A DNA stretch of 64,000 nt from Marinobacter daqiaonensis (GCF_900115285.1 NZ_FOYW01000001.1:640655-704654); one strand, 5' to 3'. Shown: positions 17,854 to 27,451, counted from the stretch's first letter. Notes: a model not told the origin generated them from the sequence alone. Numbers and translations: made by a program.

Positions 17854-19071
17854 ATGATGTACTACAGCCACGAATTGAGCCGTCTCGCACTGACCCCGGC
17901 CCGCTTGCTGGCCGGTATCCAGAGCAAACTGCTTCGCCATGAGCTGAATCCCTTTTCCGGGGCTCCTGGTACCCGCAGTATCGCCTCGGCCCTGCATGTG
18001 TTTGAGGATCTCACCAAGCGTTATCCGAAGCCCGCCTTCAATCTCGACACGACGGTCTGTGACGGCAAGACGGTTCTGGTCAACGAAACCATCGTCGAGC
18101 GCAAGCCTTTCTGCCAGCTTAAGCACTTCGAGCGCAACATTGATCGTCCGGATGATCCCAAGCTGCTGATTGTGGCGCCACTTTCCGGCCACTTTGCTTC
18201 GCTGCTCAGGGGCACCGTTGAGGCCTTGCTGCCAAATCACGACATCTACATCACCGACTGGCGTGACGCCAGTATGGTACCGATTTCAAAAGGCAATTTC
18301 GGACTCGATGATTATATCGATTATGTCATTGACTTTATTGATCACATTGGCCCCGATACGCACGTTTTGGCGGTGTGCCAGCCGGTAGTGCCGGTACTGG
18401 CAGCTACAGCTCTGATGGCCGAGGATGAGCACCCAGCAGCTCCCCGTTCCCTGGCCCTGATGAGTGGTCCAGTGGACGGCCGGGTGGATCCCACGGAGCC
18501 TTGCGAGCTTGCTGTCAAACATAAGCTTTCCTGGTTCAGGCGCAACCTGATCCACACGGTGCCGGTGAATTACCCCGGCGCCATGCGAAAGGTGTACCCC
18601 GGTTTTTTACAGTTGACCGGATTCATCAACATGAACTTTGACCGTCATCTGGATGCTTATCGTGGCCTGTTCAGGTCCATTCGCGACGACGACGATCAGG
18701 AGGTCACGCGCCACCGGGAGTTCTACGATGAATATCTGGCGGTAATGGATCTGCCCGACGAGTATTACCTGGACACCATCGAGCGTGTCTTCCAGGAATT
18801 CCATCTGGCCCGTGGCTGTTTCAAGCACCGCGGCAGGCTGGTAAACCCTGGCGCCATCCGCAAAACGGCGCTGATGACCATCGAGGGCGAGAAGGATGAC
18901 ATCTCCAGCCCAGGCCAGACCCAGGCCGCCCACAAGCTCTGCAACAATATTCCGGATGGGCGCCGGGTGCATCACCTGCAGCCCGGAGTCGGTCACTACG
19001 GCACCTTTAACGGTCGCCGCTGGCGGGAGGAAATTTCCCCGAGGCTGCAGAAATTCATTCGCAACGCCTGA
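17854..19071 (+). CDS. phaZ: Intracellular polyhydroxyalkanoate depolymerase
   Basis: The 405-aa protein is an alpha/beta hydrolase of the intracellular PhaZ family. The nucleophile motif is Cys in place of Ser (V174-C175-Q176-P177), as in PhaZ of Cupriavidus necator. Asp in GEKDDISS and His in GVGHYGTFNG complete the triad. YITDWRDASMVP and the N-terminal MMYYSHELSRLAL helix are family features. It should break down stored short-chain polyhydroxyalkanoate. I chose the ATG at 17854 over the longer frame because AGGA lies upstream and the family start fits. phaC follows 192 bp downstream, so the pair is a storage module. Confidence 0.88.
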   Translation: MMYYSHELSRLALTPARLLAGIQSKLLRHELNPFSGAPGTRSIASALHVFEDLTKRYPKPAFNLDTTVCDGKTVLVNETIVERKPFCQLKHFERNIDRPDDPKLLIVAPLSGHFASLLRGTVEALLPNHDIYITDWRDASMVPISKGNFGLDDYIDYVIDFIDHIGPDTHVLAVCQPVVPVLAATALMAEDEHPAAPRSLALMSGPVDGRVDPTEPCELAVKHKLSWFRRNLIHTVPVNYPGAMRKVYPGFLQLTGFINMNFDRHLDAYRGLFRSIRDDDDQEVTRHREFYDEYLAVMDLPDEYYLDTIERVFQEFHLARGCFKHRGRLVNPGAIRKTALMTIEGEKDDISSPGQTQAAHKLCNNIPDGRRVHHLQPGVGHYGTFNGRRWREEISPRLQKFIRNA

Positions 19072-19148
19072 ATCGACCCTTTCTCCGGCGTTTCTTGTTG
19101 CCCTCTCTCCCCTCTGCTAATTTGAAGTCAGTCGTCCTGATAAATTCA

Positions 19149-19180
19149 CCGCAGAGGAAACCCCCGGGTTTCCTCTGCGG
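19149..19180. promoter_or_regulatory. Perfect hairpin between phaZ and phaC
   Basis: Positions 19149-19163 and 19166-19180 are exact inverted repeats of 15 bases (CCGCAGAGGAAACCC and its complement). There is no following T run. It may be an RNA processing or stability element, a weak terminator, or an operator that sets phaC level separately from phaZ. Confidence 0.65.
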
Positions 19181-19263
19181 CTGACAGGAAAGACATTGCT
19201 GTGTTTGCGACCGCCCAGACCTCCCGGTCTGTCAGTGGTGGTGAATCGAGGGAGAGAGCATCC

Positions 19264-21183
19264 ATGTCCACGAAATCCGTCAAGAAATTTTCCGAAAGCG
19301 ATCAAGAGCCTCGTGTCGTGCGCAAGTCCCTGGCCAGGATCGGAACACACGGAAGCCGCCTGATTACCCGCTCCGTGTTACGTCGCCTGAAAGGCGGGCG
19401 GCCTGATCCGGTCAGCAAGAAGAGTGTGGCGAAACCCTTTGTCCGCTTCACCCTGAAGTTTGCCACCCAGCCGGATGCCATCATCACCGCTCAGATGCGC
19501 CTGGTTCAGAACACGGCCATTCTCAGTGGTGGCGCGGTAATAGGACTTGTCAGCCGGGAGCCCATGCAGGTGGCGGTCCCGGAGAAAGGCGACAACCGCT
19601 TCAGGGATGATGCCTGGACCAACGTCGGCTATTTCAATTTCCTCAAGCAGGCCTATCTGATGTCGGACCGGTGGGTGCGGGACACCCTTGATGATGTTCG
19701 TGGCCTTAAGGATCACGACCGCCAGAAACTCCGTTTCTACACCAGCCAGGTGACCAATGCGCTGTCGCCCAGCAACTTTGTTCTGACCAACCCCGTGGTG
19801 TTGCGGGCTACCGTAGACAGCCGGGGCCGCAACCTGGTGCGTGGTCTTGCCAATTTTCTGCGGGACATAGACGAGGCCGATGGCCATCTGTTTTTCAGGA
19901 TGTCGGATCCTGACGCCTTTGAAGTCGGCCGAAACCTGGCGGACACGCCAGGCGAGGTGGTCTACCAGAACGATCTGATGCAGCTCATCCAGTACCGGCC
20001 GACCACCGAGACGGTTCATCGCCGGCCTCTGCTGGTGGTGCCGCCATGGATCAACAAGTATTACATCCTGGACCTTGGGGCGAAAAAGTCCTTCATACGT
20101 TACTGGGTGGAGAAAGGCCATACAGTTTTCGTGATTTCCTGGGTTAATCCCGGCAAGGAGCACATTGACAAGGGGTTCGAGGACTACATGCTGGAGGGGC
20201 CCGTTGAAGCCCTGGATGCCATCAAGCAAGCCACCGGCGAGAGCGAGGTCAACACCGTCGGTTACTGTATTGGCGGAACACTGCTTGGCTGCACGCTTTC
20301 CTGGCTGGAGGCTCGCGGTGACGACCGTGTAAAGAGTGCCACTTTCTTTAACAGCCTGTTGGATTTTTCTGACGTCGGTGACCTGAATGTCTTCATTGAC
20401 GAGGACATGATCAAGAAGCTCGAGAAAGCCATGAAAAAGCAGGGCTATCTTGACGGCACCTCCATAGCCGCCGCGTTCAACATGCTACGGCCCAACAACC
20501 TGATCTGGTCCTTCTTCATCAACAATTATCTGTTGGGTCTCGATACACCGCCATTCGATCTTCTGTACTGGAACTCGGACACCACCCGTCTGCCAGGCTC
20601 CATGCAGAGTTTTTACCTGCGCAACATGTACCTGGAGAATCGCCTGAAAGAGCCCGGCGGCATCACTCTTGCCGGAACGCCCATCAACCTCGCCAAGGTC
20701 AAAGTACCCGCCTACTTTGCCTCCGCCATCGAGGATCACATTGCTCCCTGGATCTCCTGTTTCAGGGGGTCAAGATACCTTGGGGGACCGGTTCGCTTTG
20801 TGCTGGGTGGCTCAGGCCACATCGCCGGCATCATCAACCCGCCCTACCAGAACAAATACGGCTACCGAATCAACGAAAACGATGCTCAGACACCGGATGA
20901 GTGGCTCACCGGAGCCGAGCAGTTCCAGGGTTCCTGGTGGCCGGACTGGGTCAGGTGGGCGGAGCAGTTCGGCGGCGGTGAAGTGCCGGCAAGAATACCG
21001 GGAGACGGCGAACTGGCCATCATCGAACCGGCCCCCGGATCCTACCTGCGCAATGAACCGGCTCCGGCGATGCCATCGAAGCGCAAGCCCGGAACCGTGA
21101 CCGCCAGGGGGACCACCCGCAAGCCTGCAGCCCAGAAAGCAACCCAGCGCCGGGGAAGCCGGAAACCAGCCAAAGTGGGCTGA
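19264..21183 (+). CDS. phaC: Class I polyhydroxyalkanoate synthase
   Basis: The 639-aa protein has the PhaC N-terminal domain and an alpha/beta hydrolase domain with the lipase-like box G-Y-C335-I-G, Asp491 in IEDHIAPW and His519 in GGSGHIAG. VVPPWINKYYILDL and SWVNP are typical of class I synthases, which polymerise 3-hydroxyacyl-CoA on the granule surface. The last ~35 residues are rich in Arg, Lys, Pro and Ala, a basic tail that may touch DNA or phasins. GAGGGAGAG precedes the ATG. No phaA, phaB or phasin gene is nearby. Confidence 0.93.
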   Translation: MSTKSVKKFSESDQEPRVVRKSLARIGTHGSRLITRSVLRRLKGGRPDPVSKKSVAKPFVRFTLKFATQPDAIITAQMRLVQNTAILSGGAVIGLVSREPMQVAVPEKGDNRFRDDAWTNVGYFNFLKQAYLMSDRWVRDTLDDVRGLKDHDRQKLRFYTSQVTNALSPSNFVLTNPVVLRATVDSRGRNLVRGLANFLRDIDEADGHLFFRMSDPDAFEVGRNLADTPGEVVYQNDLMQLIQYRPTTETVHRRPLLVVPPWINKYYILDLGAKKSFIRYWVEKGHTVFVISWVNPGKEHIDKGFEDYMLEGPVEALDAIKQATGESEVNTVGYCIGGTLLGCTLSWLEARGDDRVKSATFFNSLLDFSDVGDLNVFIDEDMIKKLEKAMKKQGYLDGTSIAAAFNMLRPNNLIWSFFINNYLLGLDTPPFDLLYWNSDTTRLPGSMQSFYLRNMYLENRLKEPGGITLAGTPINLAKVKVPAYFASAIEDHIAPWISCFRGSRYLGGPVRFVLGGSGHIAGIINPPYQNKYGYRINENDAQTPDEWLTGAEQFQGSWWPDWVRWAEQFGGGEVPARIPGDGELAIIEPAPGSYLRNEPAPAMPSKRKPGTVTARGTTRKPAAQKATQRRGSRKPAKVG

Positions 21184-21277
21184 CCGCCGGATCGCCATGG
21201 AAGGCGGCTATAGGAGGAGCCCGGGGACCGTAGGATAAACCCGTGCCCTGTTGTAAGCTGGGCAGGAAGCCTATTCC

Positions 21278-22441
21278 ATGGTCGTGCGAGGCCAATTATT
21301 GAAAACCGCAGCCATCCTGCTTGTACTGGCCATGTTGCTGGCCGCGTTCACCGCGGGCGTTCATGATCCCCAGCCTCTGGAGCACCGCCTCGTTCGCATC
21401 CAGGCCCACGAAAGCCTCCCGGGTATCCCGGGGCTCGAGGATCTGCCCCTGGAACTCCAGGCTGCGTTATTGGACCTCTCGGATGATCCGCTGGTTTCCC
21501 TGAAGGCCCGGGCGGCGGTGATCCGGTATCCGGACATGGCGGCGCGCGTGTTCCCCCTCTATGCAACCGAGCCGGAATTCCACGACATCCTCCGCCGTTA
21601 TGGCGAAGCGATTCTGCCTCCCCTGGATTACTTCCTCAGCAACCCGGTTGCCACCATCGAGGCCATGAACACCATCGCCCGGCGCTTTGACCAGGCCCGC
21701 AACTATGTGGAACGCTGGGGAAGTGACGATGAGGGTGGGACTGGCCAGCCATCCTCTCCCGCGGAGGCAGAGGCCGACGCCCCGTCCGACCAGCTTACCC
21801 CTGAGCAGCGTGGCTGGTACGCGGTGAATTTCATTGACGCCGAGGGGCATGGGTTCCTGGGCCAGTTCGAGGTAGCCGAGGATGGCTCGGTGCACTGGAT
21901 TCAGACCGAGCGTATCAGCGAAGGCGTGACCGACTTTTTTACCAGCGGCATCCGGCAGTTGGAGACCCGGCAGCGCACCGGCGAGGAGATTCGCCTGTCC
22001 GACATCGGCTGGGCCTCCGTGGATGTGCTGCTTTTTACCAGCGCGGTGAAAGTGTTACGGGCGGGCCGCGCGGTCGCAGCAACCACCCGGGGCGCGAGCC
22101 TTTCGACACGGTCCGCGGCCCTGGCGGCCAGGGTGACCGGCGCCGGCCGGATGGTGCTCCGCAGCGCCCGTTACGCCCGCTGGCCGGTGATCATCGGGGC
22201 CGGATACCTGGTGGTTCGCCACCCTGCGGTCATCAGCGATGTGCTGGCGGAAGTCGCCCGGGTCGTTGGACTGCCCGCCTGGTTCATGCAATGGCTGGGC
22301 TGGACATTGATTCTGCTGCCGTTACTGGTACTGGCGCGATGGCTTCTGATTCCGCTGGCCGCCCTGTTGAGGGCGCTGGTGCCCGTGCTGCTCTGGCTCG
22401 CTGGGAAGGGGCGCGAACGTTTTGGCCGCGGGGTGTGGTAA
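21278..22441 (+). CDS. Membrane protein of unknown function
   Basis: The 387-aa protein has an N-terminal membrane or signal segment (about 8-26), a helical periplasmic part with an acidic linker (SDDEGG...), a domain with RGWYAVNFIDAEGHGFLGQF, and two or three C-terminal hydrophobic segments (about 305-380). I do not recognise the family. The order suggests a large loop outside the cytoplasm between membrane anchors. AGGAAG lies before the ATG. It is downstream of phaC by 94 bp and could be cotranscribed. Confidence 0.6.
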   Translation: MVVRGQLLKTAAILLVLAMLLAAFTAGVHDPQPLEHRLVRIQAHESLPGIPGLEDLPLELQAALLDLSDDPLVSLKARAAVIRYPDMAARVFPLYATEPEFHDILRRYGEAILPPLDYFLSNPVATIEAMNTIARRFDQARNYVERWGSDDEGGTGQPSSPAEAEADAPSDQLTPEQRGWYAVNFIDAEGHGFLGQFEVAEDGSVHWIQTERISEGVTDFFTSGIRQLETRQRTGEEIRLSDIGWASVDVLLFTSAVKVLRAGRAVAATTRGASLSTRSAALAARVTGAGRMVLRSARYARWPVIIGAGYLVVRHPAVISDVLAEVARVVGLPAWFMQWLGWTLILLPLLVLARWLLIPLAALLRALVPVLLWLAGKGRERFGRGVW

Positions 22442-22567
22442 CAGGTCTGTGCACCCGGGACTTTGTGGCTGCGCCATTACTCTCTTGTAATTGACTGGCG
22501 GTGCCGCGGTGCCTGCTGCTAGCTTTAAAATGGCAGTACCCATTCCGGTTCAAGAAGGAGACACGCC

Positions 22568-22756
22568 ATGAAGAAGTCAGAGGAAGACAAGGCAGAAGGA
22601 ACCCTCGACAAGGCCAAAGGCAAGGTGAAGGAAACCACCGGCCGGCTCATCGATGATGAGGAAACCGAAGAGGAAGGCAAGCTCGATCAGACCAAGGGTA
22701 GTGGCAAGAAGGCCAAGGGCGAGCTGAAGGACGCGGTCAAGTCCGGGAAAAAATAG
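22568..22756 (+). CDS. CsbD family stress protein
   Basis: This 62-aa, very hydrophilic protein has the CsbD pattern: DKAEGTLDKAKGKVKE, then GKLDQTKGSGKKAKGELKDAV. CsbD proteins accumulate in general stress; their molecular role is not known. GAAGGAG is well placed before the ATG. Confidence 0.85.
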   Translation: MKKSEEDKAEGTLDKAKGKVKETTGRLIDDEETEEEGKLDQTKGSGKKAKGELKDAVKSGKK

Positions 22757-23128
22757 AGCGCGCTCCTATGCAGCTCTGATGAAGTCATTGTGGCTGAGCC
22801 ATGTACTTACGGCGATGGTGTCGGCGCAGCCGCAATGTCTGCTGATCTGAAAGTAACGTTGCCCTGCCCCTGATCCAACTGATCAGCCGTCGATGTTCAG
22901 CACCGGCCTGCCAAAGTCCCTGCCCCGGAAAAGCATCTCAGGATGTTCGGGGAACCTCTCCAGACCTCAGAAATTACGCCACTGGCGTTTCAGGCGGTCG
23001 TGGGGCGTCCAGGCCGCCATGTCTGTTTTCTTATGGGATCACCTGACCTTTTCCCATCCAACTGCATCGGTTTTTTTTGAGCATGACGATGGCAATTCAT
23101 CCAAACCCGTCTATTGTGATAGCAGAAG
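22757..23128. other. Intergenic region, no gene seen
   Basis: About 370 bp with no supported gene. Short open frames at 22893-23135 and on the opposite strand have no recognisable family or ribosome site. The right end leads into the operator-like palindrome and promoter of the aldehyde dehydrogenase unit. Confidence 0.4.
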
Positions 23129-23148
23129 AACATAACGGGTGTTATGTT
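23129..23148. promoter_or_regulatory. Palindromic operator candidate for the TetR regulator
   Basis: AACATAAC and GTTATGTT form a perfect eight-base inverted repeat around GGGT, 44 bp before the dehydrogenase start. Its size and symmetry suit a TetR-family site, and a TetR gene ends the same unit. The link is inferred from position. Confidence 0.55.
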
Positions 23149-23192
23149 CAGGTGTAATCCTGTAAATCCCGGGTCCGTTCTGAGGAATTGCC

Positions 23193-24933
23193 ATGACAGC
23201 GACACAATCACCGCCGGCCTCCGGTTCGGCATTCGAACCGCTCGATCAGGCCGTGGCGGAACTCAAGGGCAATGCACGTACCTGGGCCCGGACATCTCCG
23301 GAGGAACGTGTCCGTCTTCTTTCCGAGGTCCGCGACCGCCTGATTGACGTCGCCCCCGCCTGGGCAGAAGCAGATTCCCGCCGGCTCAACCCTGGCCGGC
23401 GAGGAGTGGATATCGGGGCCCTACGCCGTAATGAGCGCCTGTAACCAGTTGATCCAGACTCTCTCGGCGATGGAGGGGAAGAGCTTCCTCGATAACATTC
23501 CGGTCAGAGAGTCGGTGACCGGACAGGTGGTCGCCGGCATCGTGCCTCATTCAATCTGGGACCGTTTGTTGCTCTCCGGCGTGCGGGCCGAAGTCTGGAT
23601 GCAGAAAAGCGTCACCAAAGCCAATCTGGCAACCCATACCGCAAGCGCCTACGACATTCCCATAGCGCAACGGGAGGGCAAGGTGGCGCTGATTCTCGGG
23701 GCCGGCAATATCGCGGCCATTCCGGCACTGGACTGCTTCCAGAAGCTTTTCTCGGAGCATCAGGTGGTCATTCTCAAGATGAATCCAGTGAATGAATACC
23801 TGGATACGTACCTGAAGGACGCCTTCAAGCCCCTGATTGATGCCGGCGCGCTTCGAATTGTCCGGGGCGGTCTCGAGGTGGGGCAGCATCTCTGCAATCA
23901 CCCCGATGTTGACGAGCTGCATATTACCGGTGCCGGCGCCTCCCATGACGCCATCGTCTGGGGCGGCGGTGAGGAGACCGCGAAGAACAAGGCTGCGGGC
24001 AAGACGGTCAACAATCGCAGGATCACTTCTGAACTGGGTGCAGTGTGCCCCACCATTGTGGTTCCCGGACCCTGGACCGATGGGGACATTGCTTTCCAGG
24101 CCGAGCACATTGCCACCCAGAAGCTGCACAACTCCGGATTCAACTGTGTGGCCTGCCAGATGCTTGTTCTTCCGCGGAACTGGGGCCTCTCCGACAAGCT
24201 CATGACCCGCGTTCAGGAAACCATGGCAAGGATTCCGGCCCGCCCCCTGTATTACCCCGGCGCCGCCGACCGTATGGCCGGGTTCTCGGCTCAGGGCGAC
24301 AACATCCTCAGGTTCGAGCGTCCCGGTGCGGAAGCCTGCATTGTCGAGCCCTTGTCGGAAGACTCATCCACCGGAGGCACCAAGCCCTGGTTTGGCAACA
24401 ATGAAGTGTTCGCGCCCGCCATGAGTACCCATCGGATCGAGGGCGATGATCCAGCCGAGTATCTGCGCAAGGCGGTCGCCTACGCCAACGATCACCTGCA
24501 TGGCACCCTCGGCGCCAATATCCTGATTCACCCGGCGACAATCCGTGAGATGGGCACTGATACCTTCGAGGCCATCATTGCCGAACTCCGCTATGGCGCC
24601 GTTGCCGTCAACGCCTGGACAGGCCTCGGGTTTCTGATGCCACAGTGCCCCTGGGGCGCATTTCCCGGCCACACCCTGGACGATGTCCAGAGCGGCATCG
24701 GTTTCGTTCATAATACCTACATGTTCGACAGGGTCGAGCGTTGCGTCGTGTACGCGCCATTCCGGCCGTTTCCACGAAATCTGGGCAGCCTCAGCTTCAC
24801 CTTGCTGCCGAAACCACCCTGGTTTGTCTCCAACCGGAAGCAACACGTGCTGGGCAGACTGCTCACGGAGTTCCAGTATCAGCCTTCGATCCTGAAGGTC
24901 CCCAGAATCTTCGTGAATGCCTTGTTGGGGTAA
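23193..24933 (+). pseudogene. Aldehyde dehydrogenase, reading frame broken near residue 67
   Basis: The N-terminal frame (from 23193, GACTCTGAGGAA-like leader) encodes about 67 sensible residues ending DVAPAWAEA. The body then continues in another frame from about 23370, with IPAGSTLAGEEWISGPYAV through to the stop at 24933. The body has the ALDH features: EL in ITSELGAVCP, catalytic Cys in NSGFNCVACQ, and a long C-terminal part typical of the ~570-aa ALDH subfamily. Compared with the family, a short piece between WAEA and IPAG seems missing and the loss is not a multiple of three. The gene is either inactive, restarts internally, or contains a sequence error. Substrate unknown. Confidence 0.75.
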
Positions 24934-24975
24934 AAGGGGTGGGTTAAAGTCAGGCAAAATCGTCCTGGAGATATG

Positions 24976-25590
24976 ATGGCAACCGTTGAAAAAGCACGAA
25001 AGATCAAGGCGGATGCCCGAAAGCGATCGAAACAACGGGTCGAGGCTAGGAATGAGCTCGCTTCCCATGCCATAGTGGCGCTCTCCGAGCTTGGCTACGC
25101 GAGGACAGGCCTGCGGGACATTGCGAGCCTGTCCGGACGTTCCGTTGGTGCGCTTACCTACTATTTCGACGACAAGATCGATCTCATTTCCTACTGCGTC
25201 CGCGTTTATAAGGAGCAGTTCGTCAGGCAGATCGATGCGGCGATGAACGGCCAGGGCAGCAATACCGAGGTTATGGAGGCAGTGACCAGTGCCTTCGCCT
25301 GGGCCATCGAAAATGACGCCCACAAGCACCGGCTTTGGTATGACATACGCTCACAGGCCCTGTTCGAGGAAGCCCTCCGCCCGGCGGTACAGGAAATCGA
25401 GGACAACCTGACGGCCATGGTCCTCCGCTTTCTTGCCAGGCTTGGACGGCCCAACGAGAACGGCCAGGCAATGTACTTCCTGCTCGATGGCCTCTTCCGC
25501 GTTCACCTGCAGGCGGCTCTGGAGGGCGACACCTACGCACCGGAGAACCTGAAAGCCGCCATGTATGAGGTGCTGGCACCCAGCCCATGA
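24976..25590 (+). CDS. TetR family transcriptional regulator
   Basis: This ~204-aa protein has an N-terminal helix-turn-helix (ASHAIVALSELGYARTGLRDIASLSGRSVGALTYYFDDK, about 27-66) and a helical ligand domain. The basic N-terminal extension (KARKIKADARKRSKQR) is notable. GGAG lies five bases before the ATG at 24976; an adjacent ATG at 24973 is too close. It directly follows the aldehyde dehydrogenase and probably represses it through the palindrome at 23129-23148. The TGA stop lies within a 26-bp tandem duplication. Confidence 0.85.
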   Translation: MATVEKARKIKADARKRSKQRVEARNELASHAIVALSELGYARTGLRDIASLSGRSVGALTYYFDDKIDLISYCVRVYKEQFVRQIDAAMNGQGSNTEVMEAVTSAFAWAIENDAHKHRLWYDIRSQALFEEALRPAVQEIEDNLTAMVLRFLARLGRPNENGQAMYFLLDGLFRVHLQAALEGDTYAPENLKAAMYEVLAPSP

Positions 25591-25639
25591 ACAAACCAGA
25601 GCCAGGCACCATCTGAACAAACCAGGGCCAGGCACCATC
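25588..25639 (+). repeat. 26-bp tandem duplication after tetR
   Basis: Positions 25588-25613 and 25614-25639 are the same 26 bases (start TGAACAAACCAG) with one difference. The first copy includes the stop codon of the tetR gene. It looks like a recent slippage or duplication event. Confidence 0.85.
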
Positions 25640-25841
25640 CGTATCGGAACCTGATCCGCCAGCCATTCCCGGCCATGGCCACCTCATGGTCGGAAACAAT
25701 TCCCTTTCCTCACCCAATTCCTGTCCGGGCCGGCTCCAGTCCGGCCCCGGCGAACGCACAAGTAGTTGCCGGGGGCCCATATTCAGCAGGCTGACTCTGT
25801 GACCGCGGGTCCGGTAGCGACTATAGTTAACTTCGCAGGCC

Positions 25842-27185
25842 ATGGATCAGAATCGGGACGAACCGCGCATGCAGGAAGCACGTATCAAAGCCATCAAGGA
25901 GAGTTTCTGGTTTCTCCCCGCCATATATAACGCGATCGCCTTCCTTCTGGCGATTACAACGGTTCTGGTGGATTACCAGTTGACTCCCGAGATGTCGTTG
26001 CTTGGTATCGCTCCGCTTTCCCTGAACCGTACCACCGACATGGTAAGCTCGCTGGCCGGCGGCATCCTCACCATGACGACGATCACCTTCTCGGCCATTC
26101 TCATTGTACTGACTACCTACTCATCCCAGTTCTCACCACGGGTATTACAGGATTTTATCTCCAGTCGCCCTACCCAGCGTGTGCTGGCGCTTTTCAGCAG
26201 CGGGTTCACCTTCTGCATTTCCGCCATGCTGATTGTCAGTGAAGAAAAGACCTACCAGCTTCTGGCAACGCCGATTCTTGCCGTCCTCTGGTCGCTGGCG
26301 GGAATCGCCGCGTTTGTTTTTCTCCTCAACCACACTGCGGACTGGCTGCGGGTCAACAACCTCATTGGCTATATCGCCGCCGAGACAAGCGCCACCATCG
26401 ACCACATGCTTGCGCGGGATGTGAACAGGATGCGCCAGAGTGTTGAAGCCGATGACCCGGCCTGGAGCAAAGAGGGCGTTGAGATCAAGTCGCCCGCTTC
26501 AGGTTACGTCGTCACGATTGCCCTTGAGCGCCTGATCGCCAAGGCTGCCTCCGACAACCTGGTGGTGCGCCTGGAAGTGTATGCAGGCAACTTCATACTG
26601 GAAGGGCTGCCGTTGATGACCCTGACCGGGGAAAACGCCAACGACGTGAAACCCGGTAGTTATGCGGATCTTGTCCGCGTTGATAACGAACCGAAAAGCT
26701 GGCAGGACATTGGTTTTGGCATTCGCAAGGTGGCGGAAATAGGCCTGAGGGCAATTTCGCCGGGTATCAACGACCCCTACACCGCTGCCACCTCCATTCA
26801 CCACATGTCTGTATTGCTGGTCATGCTCTCCCAGTTCAGTGAAGACCGGAATGGCTTCTTTGAGGAGGAGGAACTACGCCTCCTGGCTCGCGAACCCGGT
26901 TTCGAACACTACCTGCTGAGTGCGTTTCAGGAATTAAGGCGCTATGGCAGTAAGGACAACACCACCCAAGTGGCCATTCTCAATGCCCTAGGCTGGATCG
27001 CCCGCCTGGTGGACCATCGCTGGCACAGCCTGCTGTGGGACTTCGGAGCGAACACCTACCGCCTGGCCGTGACCAGCCTCGATCTGCAGGAGGCCGAACA
27101 TGCGCGCCTCCGGGCGCCCCTGGGAGATCTGGCCCACGCTACCGGCAGGCGTCATGACTACAGCGAGCTGCTGTCAGCCTCCTAG
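25842..27185 (+). CDS. DUF2254 membrane protein
   Basis: The 447-aa protein matches DUF2254: four membrane helices in the first ~185 residues (FWFLPAIYNAIAFLLAITTV, ILTMTTITFSAILIVLTTYSS and two more), then a soluble C-terminal region with SPASGYV..I and the hallmark ISPGINDPYTA. Function is unknown; possibly ion or small-molecule transport. A second ATG at 25869 is an alternative start. The TAG stop at 27183-27185 is part of the CTAG edge of repeat copy 3, but the protein has normal family length. Confidence 0.85.
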   Translation: MDQNRDEPRMQEARIKAIKESFWFLPAIYNAIAFLLAITTVLVDYQLTPEMSLLGIAPLSLNRTTDMVSSLAGGILTMTTITFSAILIVLTTYSSQFSPRVLQDFISSRPTQRVLALFSSGFTFCISAMLIVSEEKTYQLLATPILAVLWSLAGIAAFVFLLNHTADWLRVNNLIGYIAAETSATIDHMLARDVNRMRQSVEADDPAWSKEGVEIKSPASGYVVTIALERLIAKAASDNLVVRLEVYAGNFILEGLPLMTLTGENANDVKPGSYADLVRVDNEPKSWQDIGFGIRKVAEIGLRAISPGINDPYTAATSIHHMSVLLVMLSQFSEDRNGFFEEEELRLLAREPGFEHYLLSAFQELRRYGSKDNTTQVAILNALGWIARLVDHRWHSLLWDFGANTYRLAVTSLDLQEAEHARLRAPLGDLAHATGRRHDYSELLSAS

Positions 27186-27451
27186 TGTCTCGGCCGGTTA
27201 ATTCGCTGACCTACTGAGCCCCTGAAAGCCTTGAGAGCAAGGCGCGGTGTCGAAGGTTTGGTGGTTCCAAATCGAGGCGCCGCAACACAGCTCTCAAGGC
27301 TTTCAGGGGCTCCCGGAGGGCTTGCCGCTGGCGACTCTGGACCTGTGTTGTCAGCCCTTGATGTGGAACCACCACACCTGCGGACTGACGCCTTGGCCAG
27401 AGTCGCCAGCGGCAAGCAATAGGTCAGCGAATTAACCGGCCGGGACACTAG
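27182..27451 (+). mobile_element. 270-bp MITE-like palindromic element, copy 3
   Basis: CTAG (27182-27185) to CTAG (27448-27451) encloses a copy that I read as identical to copy 2, with the same terminal repeats and two perfect internal hairpins. Sequence identity over 270 bp at two sites 14 kb apart implies recent movement or gene conversion. The six bases after the right edge (TATCCC) are also shared with copy 2. Confidence 0.8.
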
